Source: Streptomyces sp. CB03234
GTDB lineage: Bacteria; Actinomycetota; Actinomycetes; Streptomycetales; Streptomycetaceae
Assembly (NCBI RefSeq): GCF_001905885.1
Contig: NZ_LIYH01000006.1
Coordinates: 124,001-188,000, forward strand
Reading direction: 5' to 3'
Length of the DNA: 64,000 nt
Of this stretch, positions 24,465 through 33,431 are shown piece after piece. The notes below the pieces were generated by a model, which made no database searches, was not told where the DNA came from, and saw only the letters and a program-made list of their open reading frames with translations. Every line of letters begins with the position of its first letter. Position 1 is the stretch's first letter. A program made the position numbers and the translations under genes.

Positions 24465-26483
24465 TCAGCCCAGCTGCGCCGGCAGGGGCGCCGCGTGCAG
24501 GACCGTCAGGCCCGAGACCGCCCGCGTCAGGGCCACGTACAGCCGCCGGAGGCCGGTGCGTTCGTCCGGTTCGCCGTCGACGATCGCCGCCGGCTCGTCC
24601 ATGACGACGTAGTCGTACTCCAGGCCCTTCGCCAGCGACGCCGGCACCAGCGTCAGCCGGGACGCGGCCGTCGTCTCCTCACCCGGCGACAGCCAGGGCA
24701 GGTCCGCCTCCCGCAGCGCCTCCGCCAGCACCGGAACCCGCGCGTCCGCCGCGATCAGGCCGATGGACCCCTCGTGCCGGAGCGCGGCGCGGCACGCCGC
24801 CACCACCGACGCGGCCAGGTCGTCCGCCCCGCACGGGACAATCTCCAGCGAGCCCGGCGACTCCCGTACCGACCGCACCTCCGCCAGCCCCGGCGACATG
24901 TGCGGCAGCAGCCGCGAGGCGTACGCGATCACCTCGCGCGGCACGCGGAAACCGGCCGTCAGCTCCTCCACCACCGCGTCCGGCTTGCCCAGGTGCGCCA
25001 GCGCCTCCGCCCAGCTCGCCGTCGCCCACGGCGTCGTCCCCTGCGCCAGGTCGCCCAGCACCGTCGCCGAGCCGGTCGAGCAGCGCCGCCCCACCGCCCG
25101 GTACTGCATTGGCGACAGGTCCTGCGCCTCGTCCAGGACCACATGGCCCAGCGACGGCGTACGCTCCACCAGGTCGGCCGCCTCGTCGATCAGAACCGCG
25201 TCCGCCGCCGACCACCGCGCGGACTTCACCGAGCGCGGCGGCTTCGCCCACAGGATCGCCTTCCGCTCCTCCTCGTCCAGCAGCCCGTCCGCGTGCTCCG
25301 CCAGGAACTCCGCGTCGGACAGCAGCCGCAGCACCAGCTTCGCCGGGTCGACGGCCGGCCACACCGCCTTGACCACCGCCTTCACCGCCGCGCTGCGGGC
25401 CACCGCGTCCTGCACCCGGTCGTCCGGCGCCTCGCCCGCCTGCTCCATCCGCACCAGCACCGCGTGGGCGATCCGCTGCGGAAGGGCGTCCCGGGCCGCC
25501 CCGTACCGGATGTCCCGGTCGAGCAACTCGGCGACGATCTCCTCCAGTTCGTACGCCGGCACCCGCCACCGCCGCGAACCGCGCACCACCATCAGGGGTT
25601 CCGTCGGCAGCGTGACGTGCGACCGCACGGCCCGCCGCAGCACCTCGGCCATCCGGGCGTCGCCCTTGACCAAGGCCGCCGCCGCCTCGTCGGCGCCCCG
25701 CACCTCGACGCGGGTCGCGACCAGGTCGTCGACGGTCGCCTGCCTGACCTCCAACTCCCCCAGGGCCGGGAGGACCTGCTCGATGTAGTGGAGGAAGGAC
25801 CGGTTCGGCCCGATGACCAGCGTGCCGGTGCGGGCCAGCCGCTCCCGGTGCGCGTACAGCAGGTACGCCACCCGGTGCAGGCCGACCGCCGTCTTGCCCG
25901 TCCCCGGGCCGCCCTGCACACAGACCGAGCCGGACAGGCCGCTGCGGACGATCTCGTCCTGCTCGGGCTGGATCGTCGCGACGATGTCCCGCATCGGGCC
26001 GACGCGCGGCCGCTCGATCTCCGCCTGGAGCAGCTTGGACGCCCGCTCCTCCTCCGCCGGGTCGGACAGGTGCTCGTCCTCGTACGCGGTCAGCTCCCCG
26101 CCCGTGTACCCGAACCGCCGCCGCAGCGCGACGTCCCGCGGGTCCTTCTTCGACGCCCGGTAGAACGGCTGCGACACCGGCGCACGCCAGTCGACGACCA
26201 TCGGGTCGCCGTCCGCGTCATGGACGTGCCGCCGCCCGATGTAGAAGCTCTGCCCCTCCTGGGTGGTGCGCAGGTAGTCCAGCCGCCCGAAGAACAGCGG
26301 GGTGTGGGACAGGTCGGCGAGCGCCTTGATCCGCTCCTCGATCTGCGCCGACAACACGGCGGCGTTGACCCAGTTCGCGGTGACGTCGCGGATGTCCAGC
26401 GCCTGGACGTCCTCCCGCATGGCGCGCAGGGCGGCGCGCGAGGCGGCGAGGTGGGCGCGCTCGGACGAGAGCGGATCGGGCAC
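24465..26483 (-). CDS. helD: HelD-like UvrD/AAA-type ATPase (RNA polymerase recycling factor)
   Basis: A 672-residue superfamily 1 helicase-like protein of the actinobacterial HelD type. HelD removes RNA polymerase from nucleic acids and stalled complexes. The N-terminal arm is helical and charged. Walker A GGPGTGKT is at about 191-198, followed by a long insert; VVLDEAQDLSPMQ is Walker B, and LAKGLEYDYVV plus RRLYVALTRAV are the C-terminal helicase motifs. The GTG at 26483 has GGAGG upstream; in-frame extensions are longer than relatives need. Confidence 0.9.
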   Translation of the reverse strand: MPDPLSSERAHLAASRAALRAMREDVQALDIRDVTANWVNAAVLSAQIEERIKALADLSHTPLFFGRLDYLRTTQEGQSFYIGRRHVHDADGDPMVVDWRAPVSQPFYRASKKDPRDVALRRRFGYTGGELTAYEDEHLSDPAEEERASKLLQAEIERPRVGPMRDIVATIQPEQDEIVRSGLSGSVCVQGGPGTGKTAVGLHRVAYLLYAHRERLARTGTLVIGPNRSFLHYIEQVLPALGELEVRQATVDDLVATRVEVRGADEAAAALVKGDARMAEVLRRAVRSHVTLPTEPLMVVRGSRRWRVPAYELEEIVAELLDRDIRYGAARDALPQRIAHAVLVRMEQAGEAPDDRVQDAVARSAAVKAVVKAVWPAVDPAKLVLRLLSDAEFLAEHADGLLDEEERKAILWAKPPRSVKSARWSAADAVLIDEAADLVERTPSLGHVVLDEAQDLSPMQYRAVGRRCSTGSATVLGDLAQGTTPWATASWAEALAHLGKPDAVVEELTAGFRVPREVIAYASRLLPHMSPGLAEVRSVRESPGSLEIVPCGADDLAASVVAACRAALRHEGSIGLIAADARVPVLAEALREADLPWLSPGEETTAASRLTLVPASLAKGLEYDYVVMDEPAAIVDGEPDERTGLRRLYVALTRAVSGLTVLHAAPLPAQLG

Positions 26484-26722
26484 GGCGAAGCCTCCGGGGT
26501 CGTACGCGGGGTGATGGCGGGGCCGACCGGTTTCCGACCGGAGGGCGGCGCTCCACGAGGGGGAGGCGGGCAAGGCCGGCGATTCTAGCCACGTGCCATC
26601 CGCCGGGCCACCGAATATCCGACCCGTAGGGGATGCCGTATGCCTGGAGTCGTACGCGGGCGGCGCCAGGGTTCGGTCCGGGGACCGATGTACCGCCCAC
26701 ATACGGCAACCATCATGGAGAC

Positions 26723-26896
26723 ATGACCGCAGCCACCCTCCACAGCGCCCCCGGCGCCACCGCCCTCGGCGCGACCCGGCACCCCGCCCACCGACTCGGC
26801 AACGCCCTCCGCGCGATCAAGGTGTTCACCGAAGCGGCGTTCGGGGTCGTCGTCCTCGGCGAGTACGCGGAGGAAGCCGGCGTCAGGCGCCGCTGA
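26723..26896 (+). CDS. Small conserved-type protein between helD and XPB
   Basis: A 57-residue protein (MTAATLHSAPGATALGATRH... KVFTEAAFGVVVLGEYAEEAGVRRR). A hydrophobic stretch at about residues 35-47 is short for a membrane helix. Similar short proteins are remembered upstream of Streptomyces helicase genes, but no function is known. The GGAG before the ATG is very close. The last 14 bp overlap the 3' end of the convergent XPB gene. Confidence 0.65.
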   Translation: MTAATLHSAPGATALGATRHPAHRLGNALRAIKVFTEAAFGVVVLGEYAEEAGVRRR

Positions 26897-28550
26897 GATC
26901 CGGGTCGACGTCCCGAGCGAGCAGCTCGTCCGCGTCAACGATCCGGTACGCGTATCCCTGCTCCGCCAGGAACCGCTGGCGGTGCGCCGCGAAGTCCTGG
27001 TCGATCGTGTCGCGAGCGACCACCGAGTAGAAGTGCGCCTGGTGCCCGTCCGCCTTCGGCCGCAGCACCCGGCCCAGGCGCTGCGCCTCCTCCTGGCGTG
27101 ACCCGAAGGTGCCCGACACCTGAATGGCGACGGTCGCCTCCGGCAGGTCGATCGAGAAGTTCGCCACCTTCGACACCACCAGCACGCTGATCTCGCCCTG
27201 CCGGAACGCGTCGAAGAGCTTCTCGCGCTGCGCGTTGGGCGTCTCGCCCTTGATCACCGGGGCGTCCAGGTGCTCGCCCAGCTCGTCGAGCTGGTCGATG
27301 TACTGGCCGATCACCAGGATCTGCTGGCCCGCGAACCTCCGTACCAGCGCCTCCGCGACCTTCTGCTTGGTCGCGGTCGTCGCGCAGAAGCGGTACTTCT
27401 CCTCCGTCTCGGCGGTCGCGTAGGCGAGCCGCTCGCTGTCGGTGAGGTTGACGCGGACCTCGACGCAGTCGGCGGGCGCGATGTAGCCCTGTGCCTCGAT
27501 CTCCTTCCACGGCGCGTCGAACCGCTTGGGCCCGATCAGCGAGAAGACGTCGGACTCGCGGCCGTCCTCACGTACGAGCGTCGCGGTCAGACCGAGGCGG
27601 CGGCGCGCCTGGAGGTCGGCGGTGAACTTGAACACGGGCGCGGGCAGCAGATGCACCTCGTCGTAGACGATCAGACCCCAGTCGCGGGAGTCGAACAGCT
27701 CCAGGTGCGGGTAGATGCCCTTCCGCTTGGTCGTCAGCACCTGGTAGGTGGCGATGGTGACCGGGCGGATCTCCTTCTTGGTGCCGCTGTACTCGCCGAT
27801 CTCGTCCTCGGTCAGCGACGTCCGTTTCACCAGTTCGTGCTTCCACTGGCGGGCGGAGACGGTGTTCGTCACCAGGATCAGCGTCGTCGCCTTGGCCTTC
27901 GCCATGGCGCCCGCGCCGACCAGCGTCTTCCCGGCGCCACAGGGCAGCACGACGACGCCGGAGCCGCCGTGCCAGAAGCCCTCGACGGCCTGCTTCTGGT
28001 ACGGGCGCAGCGCCCAGCCGTCCTCGGCCAGGTCGATCCGGTGCGCCTCGCCGTCCACGTACCCGGCGAGGTCCTCGGCCGGCCAGCCCAGCTTGAGCAG
28101 CGTCTGCTTGATCTGGCCGCGCTCGGAGGGGTGCACGACGACCGTGTCCGCGTCGATGCGCGTGCCGACGAGCGGCTGGACCTTCTTGGAGCGGAGGATC
28201 TCCTCCAGGACCGGGCGGTCGGTGGTGGTCAGGACCAGCCCGTGCGTGGGGTGCTTGGACAGCGTCAGCCGCCCGTAGCGGGCCATCGTCTCGGCGACGT
28301 CCACCAGCAGGGCGTGCGGCACGGGGTAGCGGGAGAACTCGACGAGCGCGTCGACGACCTGCTCGGCGTCATGCCCGGCCGCCCGCGCGTTCCACAGGCC
28401 CAGCGGGGTGACCCGGTAGGTGTGGATGTGCTCGGGCGCACGCTCCAGCTCCGCGAAGGGAGCGATGGCGCGCCGGCATGCGTCGGCCTGCTCGTGGTCG
28501 ACTTCGAGCAGGAGTGTCTTGTCGCTCTGGACGATGAGTGGTCCGTTCAC
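26883..28550 (-). CDS. DNA repair helicase XPB (Rad25/ERCC3 family)
   Basis: A 555-residue superfamily 2 helicase of the bacterial XPB family, 3'-5' DNA translocase. An N-terminal XPB/DRD-like region (about 1-175) precedes the helicase core: LRPYQKQAVEGF, Walker A PCGAGKT, DEVH box (VYDEVHLLPAP), LTATLVREDG with the RED motif, then motif VI QRLGRVLRPK. The GTG at 28550 follows GGAAAGGGTGAGG. Its role in Streptomyces repair is not established. A second XPB/Ssl2-related gene lies at 29.7-32.4 kb. Confidence 0.93.
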   Translation of the reverse strand: MNGPLIVQSDKTLLLEVDHEQADACRRAIAPFAELERAPEHIHTYRVTPLGLWNARAAGHDAEQVVDALVEFSRYPVPHALLVDVAETMARYGRLTLSKHPTHGLVLTTTDRPVLEEILRSKKVQPLVGTRIDADTVVVHPSERGQIKQTLLKLGWPAEDLAGYVDGEAHRIDLAEDGWALRPYQKQAVEGFWHGGSGVVVLPCGAGKTLVGAGAMAKAKATTLILVTNTVSARQWKHELVKRTSLTEDEIGEYSGTKKEIRPVTIATYQVLTTKRKGIYPHLELFDSRDWGLIVYDEVHLLPAPVFKFTADLQARRRLGLTATLVREDGRESDVFSLIGPKRFDAPWKEIEAQGYIAPADCVEVRVNLTDSERLAYATAETEEKYRFCATTATKQKVAEALVRRFAGQQILVIGQYIDQLDELGEHLDAPVIKGETPNAQREKLFDAFRQGEISVLVVSKVANFSIDLPEATVAIQVSGTFGSRQEEAQRLGRVLRPKADGHQAHFYSVVARDTIDQDFAAHRQRFLAEQGYAYRIVDADELLARDVDPDLSGA

Positions 28551-28685
28551 GCCTCACCCTTTCCTGGCGGCCTCGGTGTGTGGCCAAACATCCAGTGTTA
28601 CGCATCGGCGGCCTGAGTGGCCGGGCCGAGGCGCATGAGTAGCCGCACACTGGTGCCGGGAATGCGGGCGCGGTGGGGTGGGGGC

Positions 28686-29123
28686 ATGCGAAACAGCGCG
28701 ATGCGTAACCGGGTGATGCGAAGCCGGTTGATGCGGAGCCGGGCGAGGCGGAGCCGGCCGAACCCGTTCCCGCCGCACCTCCTGCCGCCCCGTCCCCCGG
28801 CGCCCTTGCCGTACTCGCCGCACGACGACCGGTGGTGGGTGCCGCCGCTGGGGTTCTCGGCGCTCGCGCTCGCCCTGTCGGCCGTCTTCTCGGCGCCGCT
28901 GCGCGAAGAGGGGACGTGGCCCTGGTGGTGGGCGGGGTATCTGCTGCCGCTGGGGATGGTGGGGCGTACCTGGTTCATCGACCGGTCGCAGCGGGGCCGT
29001 CAGGCGCGGGTCCGGCTCGGGGTGGTGGGGTGTGTGCTGACCGCGGCGTACCTGTCGCTGCTGGAGGCCATGGGGGGCGCCGTCTTCTTCGCGATGCTGC
29101 TCACCGGTCACGTCCGTGCGTGA
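28686..29123 (+). CDS. Small membrane protein with Arg-rich N-terminus
   Basis: About 145 residues. The first 25 residues are degenerate MRNR/MRSR repeats with many arginines, then a Pro-rich linker, then three hydrophobic helices (LGFSALALALSAVF, WWWAGYLLPLGMVG, GVVGCVLTAAYLSLLEAMGGAVFFAMLL). Function unknown. The start is uncertain because several in-frame ATGs occur between 28617 and 28740; 28686 is chosen for the GGGG-rich context. Divergent from XPB. Confidence 0.6.
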   Translation: MRNSAMRNRVMRSRLMRSRARRSRPNPFPPHLLPPRPPAPLPYSPHDDRWWVPPLGFSALALALSAVFSAPLREEGTWPWWWAGYLLPLGMVGRTWFIDRSQRGRQARVRLGVVGCVLTAAYLSLLEAMGGAVFFAMLLTGHVRA

Positions 29124-29144
29124 CCGGTGAGGTGCCAGGCCGGT

Positions 29145-29324
29145 TCAGATCAGCGGACTTGTGAACAGCGGGCCCTCGACCTGAATGTCGGTCAGCGGGC
29201 CGCTGATCGGGCCCCCGACCGGCGGCAGCGTCGTGGCGGTGGCCGGGGCGGCGACGGCGGTGAACAGCGGCGCGGTGAACAGCAGGGCGGCGCCTGCCAG
29301 GACGAGGGCGATACGTCGGCTCAT
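29145..29324 (-). CDS. Tiny secreted peptide (59 residues)
   Basis: A 59-residue precursor with a classic signal peptide (MSRRIALVLAGAALLF... AVAAPA, cleavage expected near residue 26). The mature part is about 33 residues: Gly/Pro-rich, uncharged except for Asp and Glu, ending in VEGPLFTSPLI. AAGGAA precedes the ATG. It lies downstream of another signal-peptide ORF (29413-29520) in the same direction. Function unknown. Confidence 0.75.
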   Translation of the reverse strand: MSRRIALVLAGAALLFTAPLFTAVAAPATATTLPPVGGPISGPLTDIQVEGPLFTSPLI

Positions 29325-29357
29325 CTCGGGTTCCTTTCGCGTCTGCGGGGCAGCGGG

Positions 29358-29392
29358 CCGGGCCCGCACCGTCCGTGGCGGTGCGGGCCCGG
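29358..29392 (-). terminator. Strong hairpin between the two secreted-peptide genes
   Basis: CCGGGCCCGCACCG (29358-29371) pairs perfectly with 29379-29392 around a 7-nt loop. It follows the 35-codon gene at 29413-29520 and precedes the 59-codon gene, so the two are likely separate transcripts or the second is attenuated. Confidence 0.8.
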
Positions 29393-29412
29393 TCGCCTCG
29401 CAAGGCGGGCGG

Positions 29413-29520
29413 TCAGAAGGCGATGGCGCTCGCGAGATCGATGCCGACGGCGGCGGCCTGGGCGGTGAACGCGGACAGGAACGCGGCGGTGGTCAGCAGG
29501 ACGGTGGTGACTCGACGCAT
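29413..29520 (-). CDS. Tiny secreted peptide (35 residues)
   Basis: A 35-codon ORF whose product is almost entirely a signal peptide (MRRVTTVLLTTAAFLSAFTA, AQAAAVG) followed by about ten residues (IDLASAIAF). GAAAGAGG precedes the ATG at 29520, and a strong terminator follows. Coding is supported by the ribosome site, the signal peptide and the parallel gene downstream, but it is too short to be certain. Confidence 0.55.
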   Translation of the reverse strand: MRRVTTVLLTTAAFLSAFTAQAAAVGIDLASAIAF

Positions 29521-29681
29521 GGACGACCTCTTTCCGGTGGTGCGTGTTCGGGACGCCCCGTGGCTGCCCGCGCCGCGCCGGGGGAATGCGGAACGTCCCC
29601 CGGGAGTGGGGTATCGGTCACTCACCGGCGGTAAATCCGCCGCCCGCCCGCATGATCCGCGTCAGGTCGGGTCAGGGCACG

Positions 29682-32414
29682 TCAGGTCGGGTCGTCGGCG
29701 TCGGCCAGTTCCGCGACGCCCGTGATCCGGTGCAGCGGGTACGTGCGGACCTCGTCGGCGGTGTGGTCGTACGCCGTGACGAAGCCGCCCTCCACCCGGA
29801 CCGGCGCGATGACGCGCTGGCTGGCGGCGCCCTCGGCGTTGACGTAGCCGATCCAGACCGCCGAGCCGGTCATCGCGGCGGCCTGGACGGTCGCGAGGGT
29901 CTCGGCGGCGGACGTGCGGGGCGGTGCGCCGTTCGCCGCGGCGCCGGCCGGCTCGTCCTTGCGTACGACGGTCGAGGCGAGGTCCCCGGCGCGGATCGCC
30001 TTCACGGCGGCGCCCAGCAGCGTGACGTCCGGTTCCGGCGGGCCCTCCGGCACCGGCGCGGGCGCCGTGCGCGCCGGGGTGCGGTACGCGTGCGCCCGGG
30101 TGATCAGGACGTCGCCCTCCGCCGACTCGGCCGCCGGGGCGAACCCCATGGAGCGCAGCCCCTCCAGCAGCGTGGCCGGGTCGGCCTGGGCGGCCAGCAC
30201 GGTCGGCGCGACGCGCCGCAGACGGAGGGACGCCGACCGCTTGTCGGCGAGGATCTCGCCGAGCACGGCGTCGTCGTCGCAGCGTACGTAGGCGGAGGCG
30301 GCACCCACCCGGAGGTGGCCGTGTCTGCGGGCCACGTCGTCGATCAGGTACGCGAGCGGCTGCGGAACGGGCGTGCGGGAGTGTGCCGCCAGGAAGGCGT
30401 GCAGCTCGGCCGCCGCCTGCCCGGCGTCCAGGGCGCGGCGTACGGAGCCGGGCGTGAAGCGGTACACGGTGGCGCCGCCCTTGGACTCGACGTCCGCGAC
30501 CACGGCCAGCATGTCGGCGAGCGGCCGCTTCAGGGGACCGGGGGCGACCGCCGTGAGGTCCGCCTGGAGCAGTACGTGGTCGACCGGCTCGGGCAGCAGC
30601 GGCGCGAGGAGCGCGGCGGCGCCCGCGTGGGCGGCGACGGCGGCGTGGGCGGGGCGGCGGCCGTTGAACGTCTCCGAGTCGGGCGCGGCGGGAGCGGGCA
30701 CGGCGGCGGCAGCGGGCACGGCGCCCCTGTCCGGGTGGCCCGCACCGCGCCCGTCCACCGGGTGGTCCGCGCCGTGGCCCGTCACCGGGTGGCCCGCAAC
30801 CGCGTGAGCCGCGCCGTGGCCCGTCACCGGGTGGTCCACCACCGGGTGGTCCGTGCCCGGGGCCGGCGCGCCCGGCAGCAGGGCCCGGCCGTGGGCCGCG
30901 AGGGCGCCGCGCCCCGTCACGCCCAGCAGCTCCGCCTCCGTCAGCGTCCAGCTCGCCAGCCGGGCCCGCAGGTCCGCGCCGCCCGCCGTCTGCACGGCGG
31001 CGCCCCGCCCGTTCCGCAGCGGGCGCTCCCACCGCAGCCGGGCCAGCAGCGTGTCCGGGTCCGGCGACGCCCCGGCCGGGAGCCCCGCCAGCAGCGTCAG
31101 CACCCGGCGGCGGACCTCCGGCGCGGCGCCCCGGTCGAGGTCGGGCCCGAGCGCCGCGAGCGTGCGCCCCTTGGCGTCCTGGGCGCCCACCAGGCCCGGC
31201 GTACGCGTCGCGGACAGCCACGCCCCGGCCAGCCGGGCCCACCGCTCGGCGGTCGGCAGGCCGAGCCACTCGTCGAACGCGGGCGTGGGCGCGAACCGCT
31301 CGTCGGCCTCGCCGTCCGGCGCGATCAGCCCCGCCCCGTACGCCACCTCCAGCCAGAACGCCGCCACCTGCTCCGTCACGTCCAGCGCCGCCGCCGTCCG
31401 CTTCAGGTCCCGTACGGACATGCCACCCGCGCGCAGCACGGCCGGCCCGCCCTCGTTCCACTCCTTGGCCAGCTCCTCGATGGTCGCCAGCGCGGTGTAC
31501 GCCTGGCCCGCCGCCGTACTGTCCACAACCTGTGGACGGTACTCGCGGGCGGGCGTGACGGCGGGCGGCACCGGCTCGGGCGTCCGGTGCGCGCGCCCGG
31601 CGCGCAGATGCAGCGCCGCCTCGCGCGGCAGCACCACCGTGCGCGCCGTCGCCGGCAGCAGCAGGCCCCGGTCGCGCAGCCAGCGCACCGGCGGCGCCGG
31701 GTTCGCCGACACCTCGCCGTACGGCGGCCCCCACACCAGCCGGTCCAGCACCCCCAGCGCCTCCACCGGCGCCGTGTCCAGCAGCGCGCCCATCCGCTCC
31801 CGGTCGGTGAACAGATCCGTCAACGCGGCCACCGCCGACACCGGATCGTGTGTCGTCGGCAGCCCGGCCGCCGCGATGATCTCCTGGAGCCGGGTCGGCG
31901 ACATGCCCGCCGTCGCCTCCGCGACCGTCGGCCCGAGCCCCGTGGGGGACGGGTGCTGCGGCGACGGGGCCAGCAGCTCGCGGGCCGTCCGCACCAGCCT
32001 CAGCCGGTCGTCGTCGCCCCAGAGCAGCGCCTGCTCGCGCAGGATTCCGACCGCACGCGGCAGCGCCGCCTCGACGTCCGAGTCGCCCTCGTCGCCGGCC
32101 ATCAGCCCGAGCAGCACGGGATACGGGGCCGGGTCCGGTGCCACCGCGAGCGCCTCGGCCGTCTGGAGCGTGAACCGGTCCAGCCGCTCCAGCGCCCGCA
32201 CGACGGAGGCGCGCGTCCCGGCGCGGGTCGCCAGCTGCGTCAGGTCGCCCGGCACCGGGACGAGCAGGTCGGGGCGGGCACGCAGCAGCGCGGCCAGACC
32301 CTCGTCGCCGCGCGCCCGCAGGGCCTCCGCGAGGGTGCGCGGAGCCGCCGTACCGCCTGTACCTTCGGTCCCTGCGGCCACGTGCGCCTCCCGATCGAGC
32401 TCACCGGTCCCCAT
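29682..32414 (-). CDS. XPB/Ssl2-like helicase-associated protein with WYL-type C-terminus
   Basis: A 910-residue protein that lacks helicase motor motifs. The central region (about 430-780) resembles the XPB/Ssl2-like N-terminal/helicase C-terminal-domain family (PF13625 type, e.g. VDHVLLQADLTAVAPGPL, YLIDDVARRHGHLRVGAASAYVRCDD). The last 70 residues (MTGSAVWIGYVNAEG, ITGVAEL) look like a WYL ligand/nucleic-acid-binding domain. Near the middle is a His/Gly/Pro-rich degenerate repeat of about 45 residues (units like VTGHGADHPV). The ATG at 32414 lacks a Shine-Dalgarno but has TAACGT 7 bp upstream. Function unknown; probably nucleic-acid related. Confidence 0.8.
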   Translation of the reverse strand: MGTGELDREAHVAAGTEGTGGTAAPRTLAEALRARGDEGLAALLRARPDLLVPVPGDLTQLATRAGTRASVVRALERLDRFTLQTAEALAVAPDPAPYPVLLGLMAGDEGDSDVEAALPRAVGILREQALLWGDDDRLRLVRTARELLAPSPQHPSPTGLGPTVAEATAGMSPTRLQEIIAAAGLPTTHDPVSAVAALTDLFTDRERMGALLDTAPVEALGVLDRLVWGPPYGEVSANPAPPVRWLRDRGLLLPATARTVVLPREAALHLRAGRAHRTPEPVPPAVTPAREYRPQVVDSTAAGQAYTALATIEELAKEWNEGGPAVLRAGGMSVRDLKRTAAALDVTEQVAAFWLEVAYGAGLIAPDGEADERFAPTPAFDEWLGLPTAERWARLAGAWLSATRTPGLVGAQDAKGRTLAALGPDLDRGAAPEVRRRVLTLLAGLPAGASPDPDTLLARLRWERPLRNGRGAAVQTAGGADLRARLASWTLTEAELLGVTGRGALAAHGRALLPGAPAPGTDHPVVDHPVTGHGAAHAVAGHPVTGHGADHPVDGRGAGHPDRGAVPAAAAVPAPAAPDSETFNGRRPAHAAVAAHAGAAALLAPLLPEPVDHVLLQADLTAVAPGPLKRPLADMLAVVADVESKGGATVYRFTPGSVRRALDAGQAAAELHAFLAAHSRTPVPQPLAYLIDDVARRHGHLRVGAASAYVRCDDDAVLGEILADKRSASLRLRRVAPTVLAAQADPATLLEGLRSMGFAPAAESAEGDVLITRAHAYRTPARTAPAPVPEGPPEPDVTLLGAAVKAIRAGDLASTVVRKDEPAGAAANGAPPRTSAAETLATVQAAAMTGSAVWIGYVNAEGAASQRVIAPVRVEGGFVTAYDHTADEVRTYPLHRITGVAELADADDPT

Positions 32415-32456
32415 CCGGACCACGTTAGCCCCTGCGCACGCGCTAACGTCGTGACG
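32415..32456. promoter_or_regulatory. Symmetric bidirectional leaderless promoter
   Basis: ACGTTAGC (32422-32429) and GCTAACGT (32442-32449) form a perfect inverted repeat with a 12-bp centre. On each strand TAACGT serves as a -10 box exactly 7 bp before a start codon: ATG at 32414 on minus and GTG at 32457 on plus. Both genes are therefore predicted to be leaderless and to share this promoter. The symmetry could equally be an operator. Confidence 0.7.
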
Positions 32457-33431
32457 GTGGGGATCGAGAGCGACCAGCTGGTCTTCGACTATCTGAGCCG
32501 GGTGGGCGACCTGGCCCAGCAACGGCAACTGCCCTCGCAGACGCGGATGCGGCTCGTGTCGTCGCTGCGCAGCGAGATCGACACCCGGCGCGCCAAGGAC
32601 GACAGCCCGGCGGCGGTACGCGGCATTCTCACCGCCCTCGGCACGCCGGACGAGGTGGTCGGCGCGGCGGCGTCCGGCGGCGGCGGTCCGGCGCGCCCCG
32701 CCGTACCGGTGCAGCGCACACCCCGTACGCGGTTCCGCCGCCGCCCCGAGGTCCCGGACGTCCCGCCCGCGGCGGCCGAGTCCTGGAGCCCGCACCTCGC
32801 GGGCATGGACGAGGCCGGCGCGTCGGTGGAGCAGCCGGACTGGTGGCGTGTCGAGGAGGGCGCGTTCGGCCGGGAGGGGCCGTTCGGCCAGGAGGGGGCG
32901 TTCGGCGGGGACATCCTGCCGCCGGGGTTCCGGGGCGGGGTGGAGATCCCCGACATGCTGAAACCCCCGCCGAAACCGGACGAGACCGCCGCCGAAGCCG
33001 CCGCCGAAGCCGCCACCGAACCCGCCCAGGACGCCCCCGAGGCACCCCCGGCGCCCGCGCCGTCGCGCCGCCGGCTGCCGCTGCCCCGGCTCCGGCTCGG
33101 CCACCCGATGCTGGTGGCCGCCGCCGTGCTGCTGGTGCTCGGCGTCGTCCTCGGCTCGTGGCTCGCCCTCGGCGGCGGCTGGCTCCTCGCGTACGCCACG
33201 GGCCGGCTCAGCCGCGCGCAGGCCAAGCTCGCGGTGTTCGGCCTGCCGGGCGCCGTCGCCGCGGGCGCCGCGGTGTGGCTGTGGGGCCGCCTCGACGGCC
33301 GCTGGGGCGACCCGATCCCGCCGGGCGGCGACGCCATGAGCGCCGCGCTCGCCGGCACCTGGCCCTGGACCCTCCGCACCGCCGCCCTCGCCTCGGCCCT
33401 CTACCTCCTCTGGCGCGCCCGCCGCGCGTGA
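32457..33431 (+). CDS. Membrane protein with cytoplasmic N-terminal domain
   Basis: About 324 residues. The N-terminal 70 residues (DQLVFDYLSRVGDLAQQR, RLVSSLRSEIDTRRA, ILTALGTPDEVV) resemble the short helical segment of DUF1700/HAAS-type proteins. A Pro/Glu/Ala-rich linker with a repeated GAFG-REGPFG unit follows, then three to four membrane helices at the C-terminus (MLVAAAVLLVLGVVLGSW, KLAVFGLPGAVAAGAAVW, TAALASALYLLW). Function unknown. The GTG at 32457 fits a leaderless transcript; the GTG at 32451 would add two residues. Confidence 0.78.
   Translation: MGIESDQLVFDYLSRVGDLAQQRQLPSQTRMRLVSSLRSEIDTRRAKDDSPAAVRGILTALGTPDEVVGAAASGGGGPARPAVPVQRTPRTRFRRRPEVPDVPPAAAESWSPHLAGMDEAGASVEQPDWWRVEEGAFGREGPFGQEGAFGGDILPPGFRGGVEIPDMLKPPPKPDETAAEAAAEAATEPAQDAPEAPPAPAPSRRRLPLPRLRLGHPMLVAAAVLLVLGVVLGSWLALGGGWLLAYATGRLSRAQAKLAVFGLPGAVAAGAAVWLWGRLDGRWGDPIPPGGDAMSAALAGTWPWTLRTAALASALYLLWRARRA

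Noticed and set aside
24390..26588. 732-codon plus-strand frame opposite helD
   Set aside because: Product is an Arg/Gln/His-rich shadow with no domain, fully antisense to a well-supported gene.
29544..32456. Huge plus-strand frame preceding the gene at 32457
   Set aside because: It is the GC-bias shadow of the minus-strand XPB/WYL-like gene.
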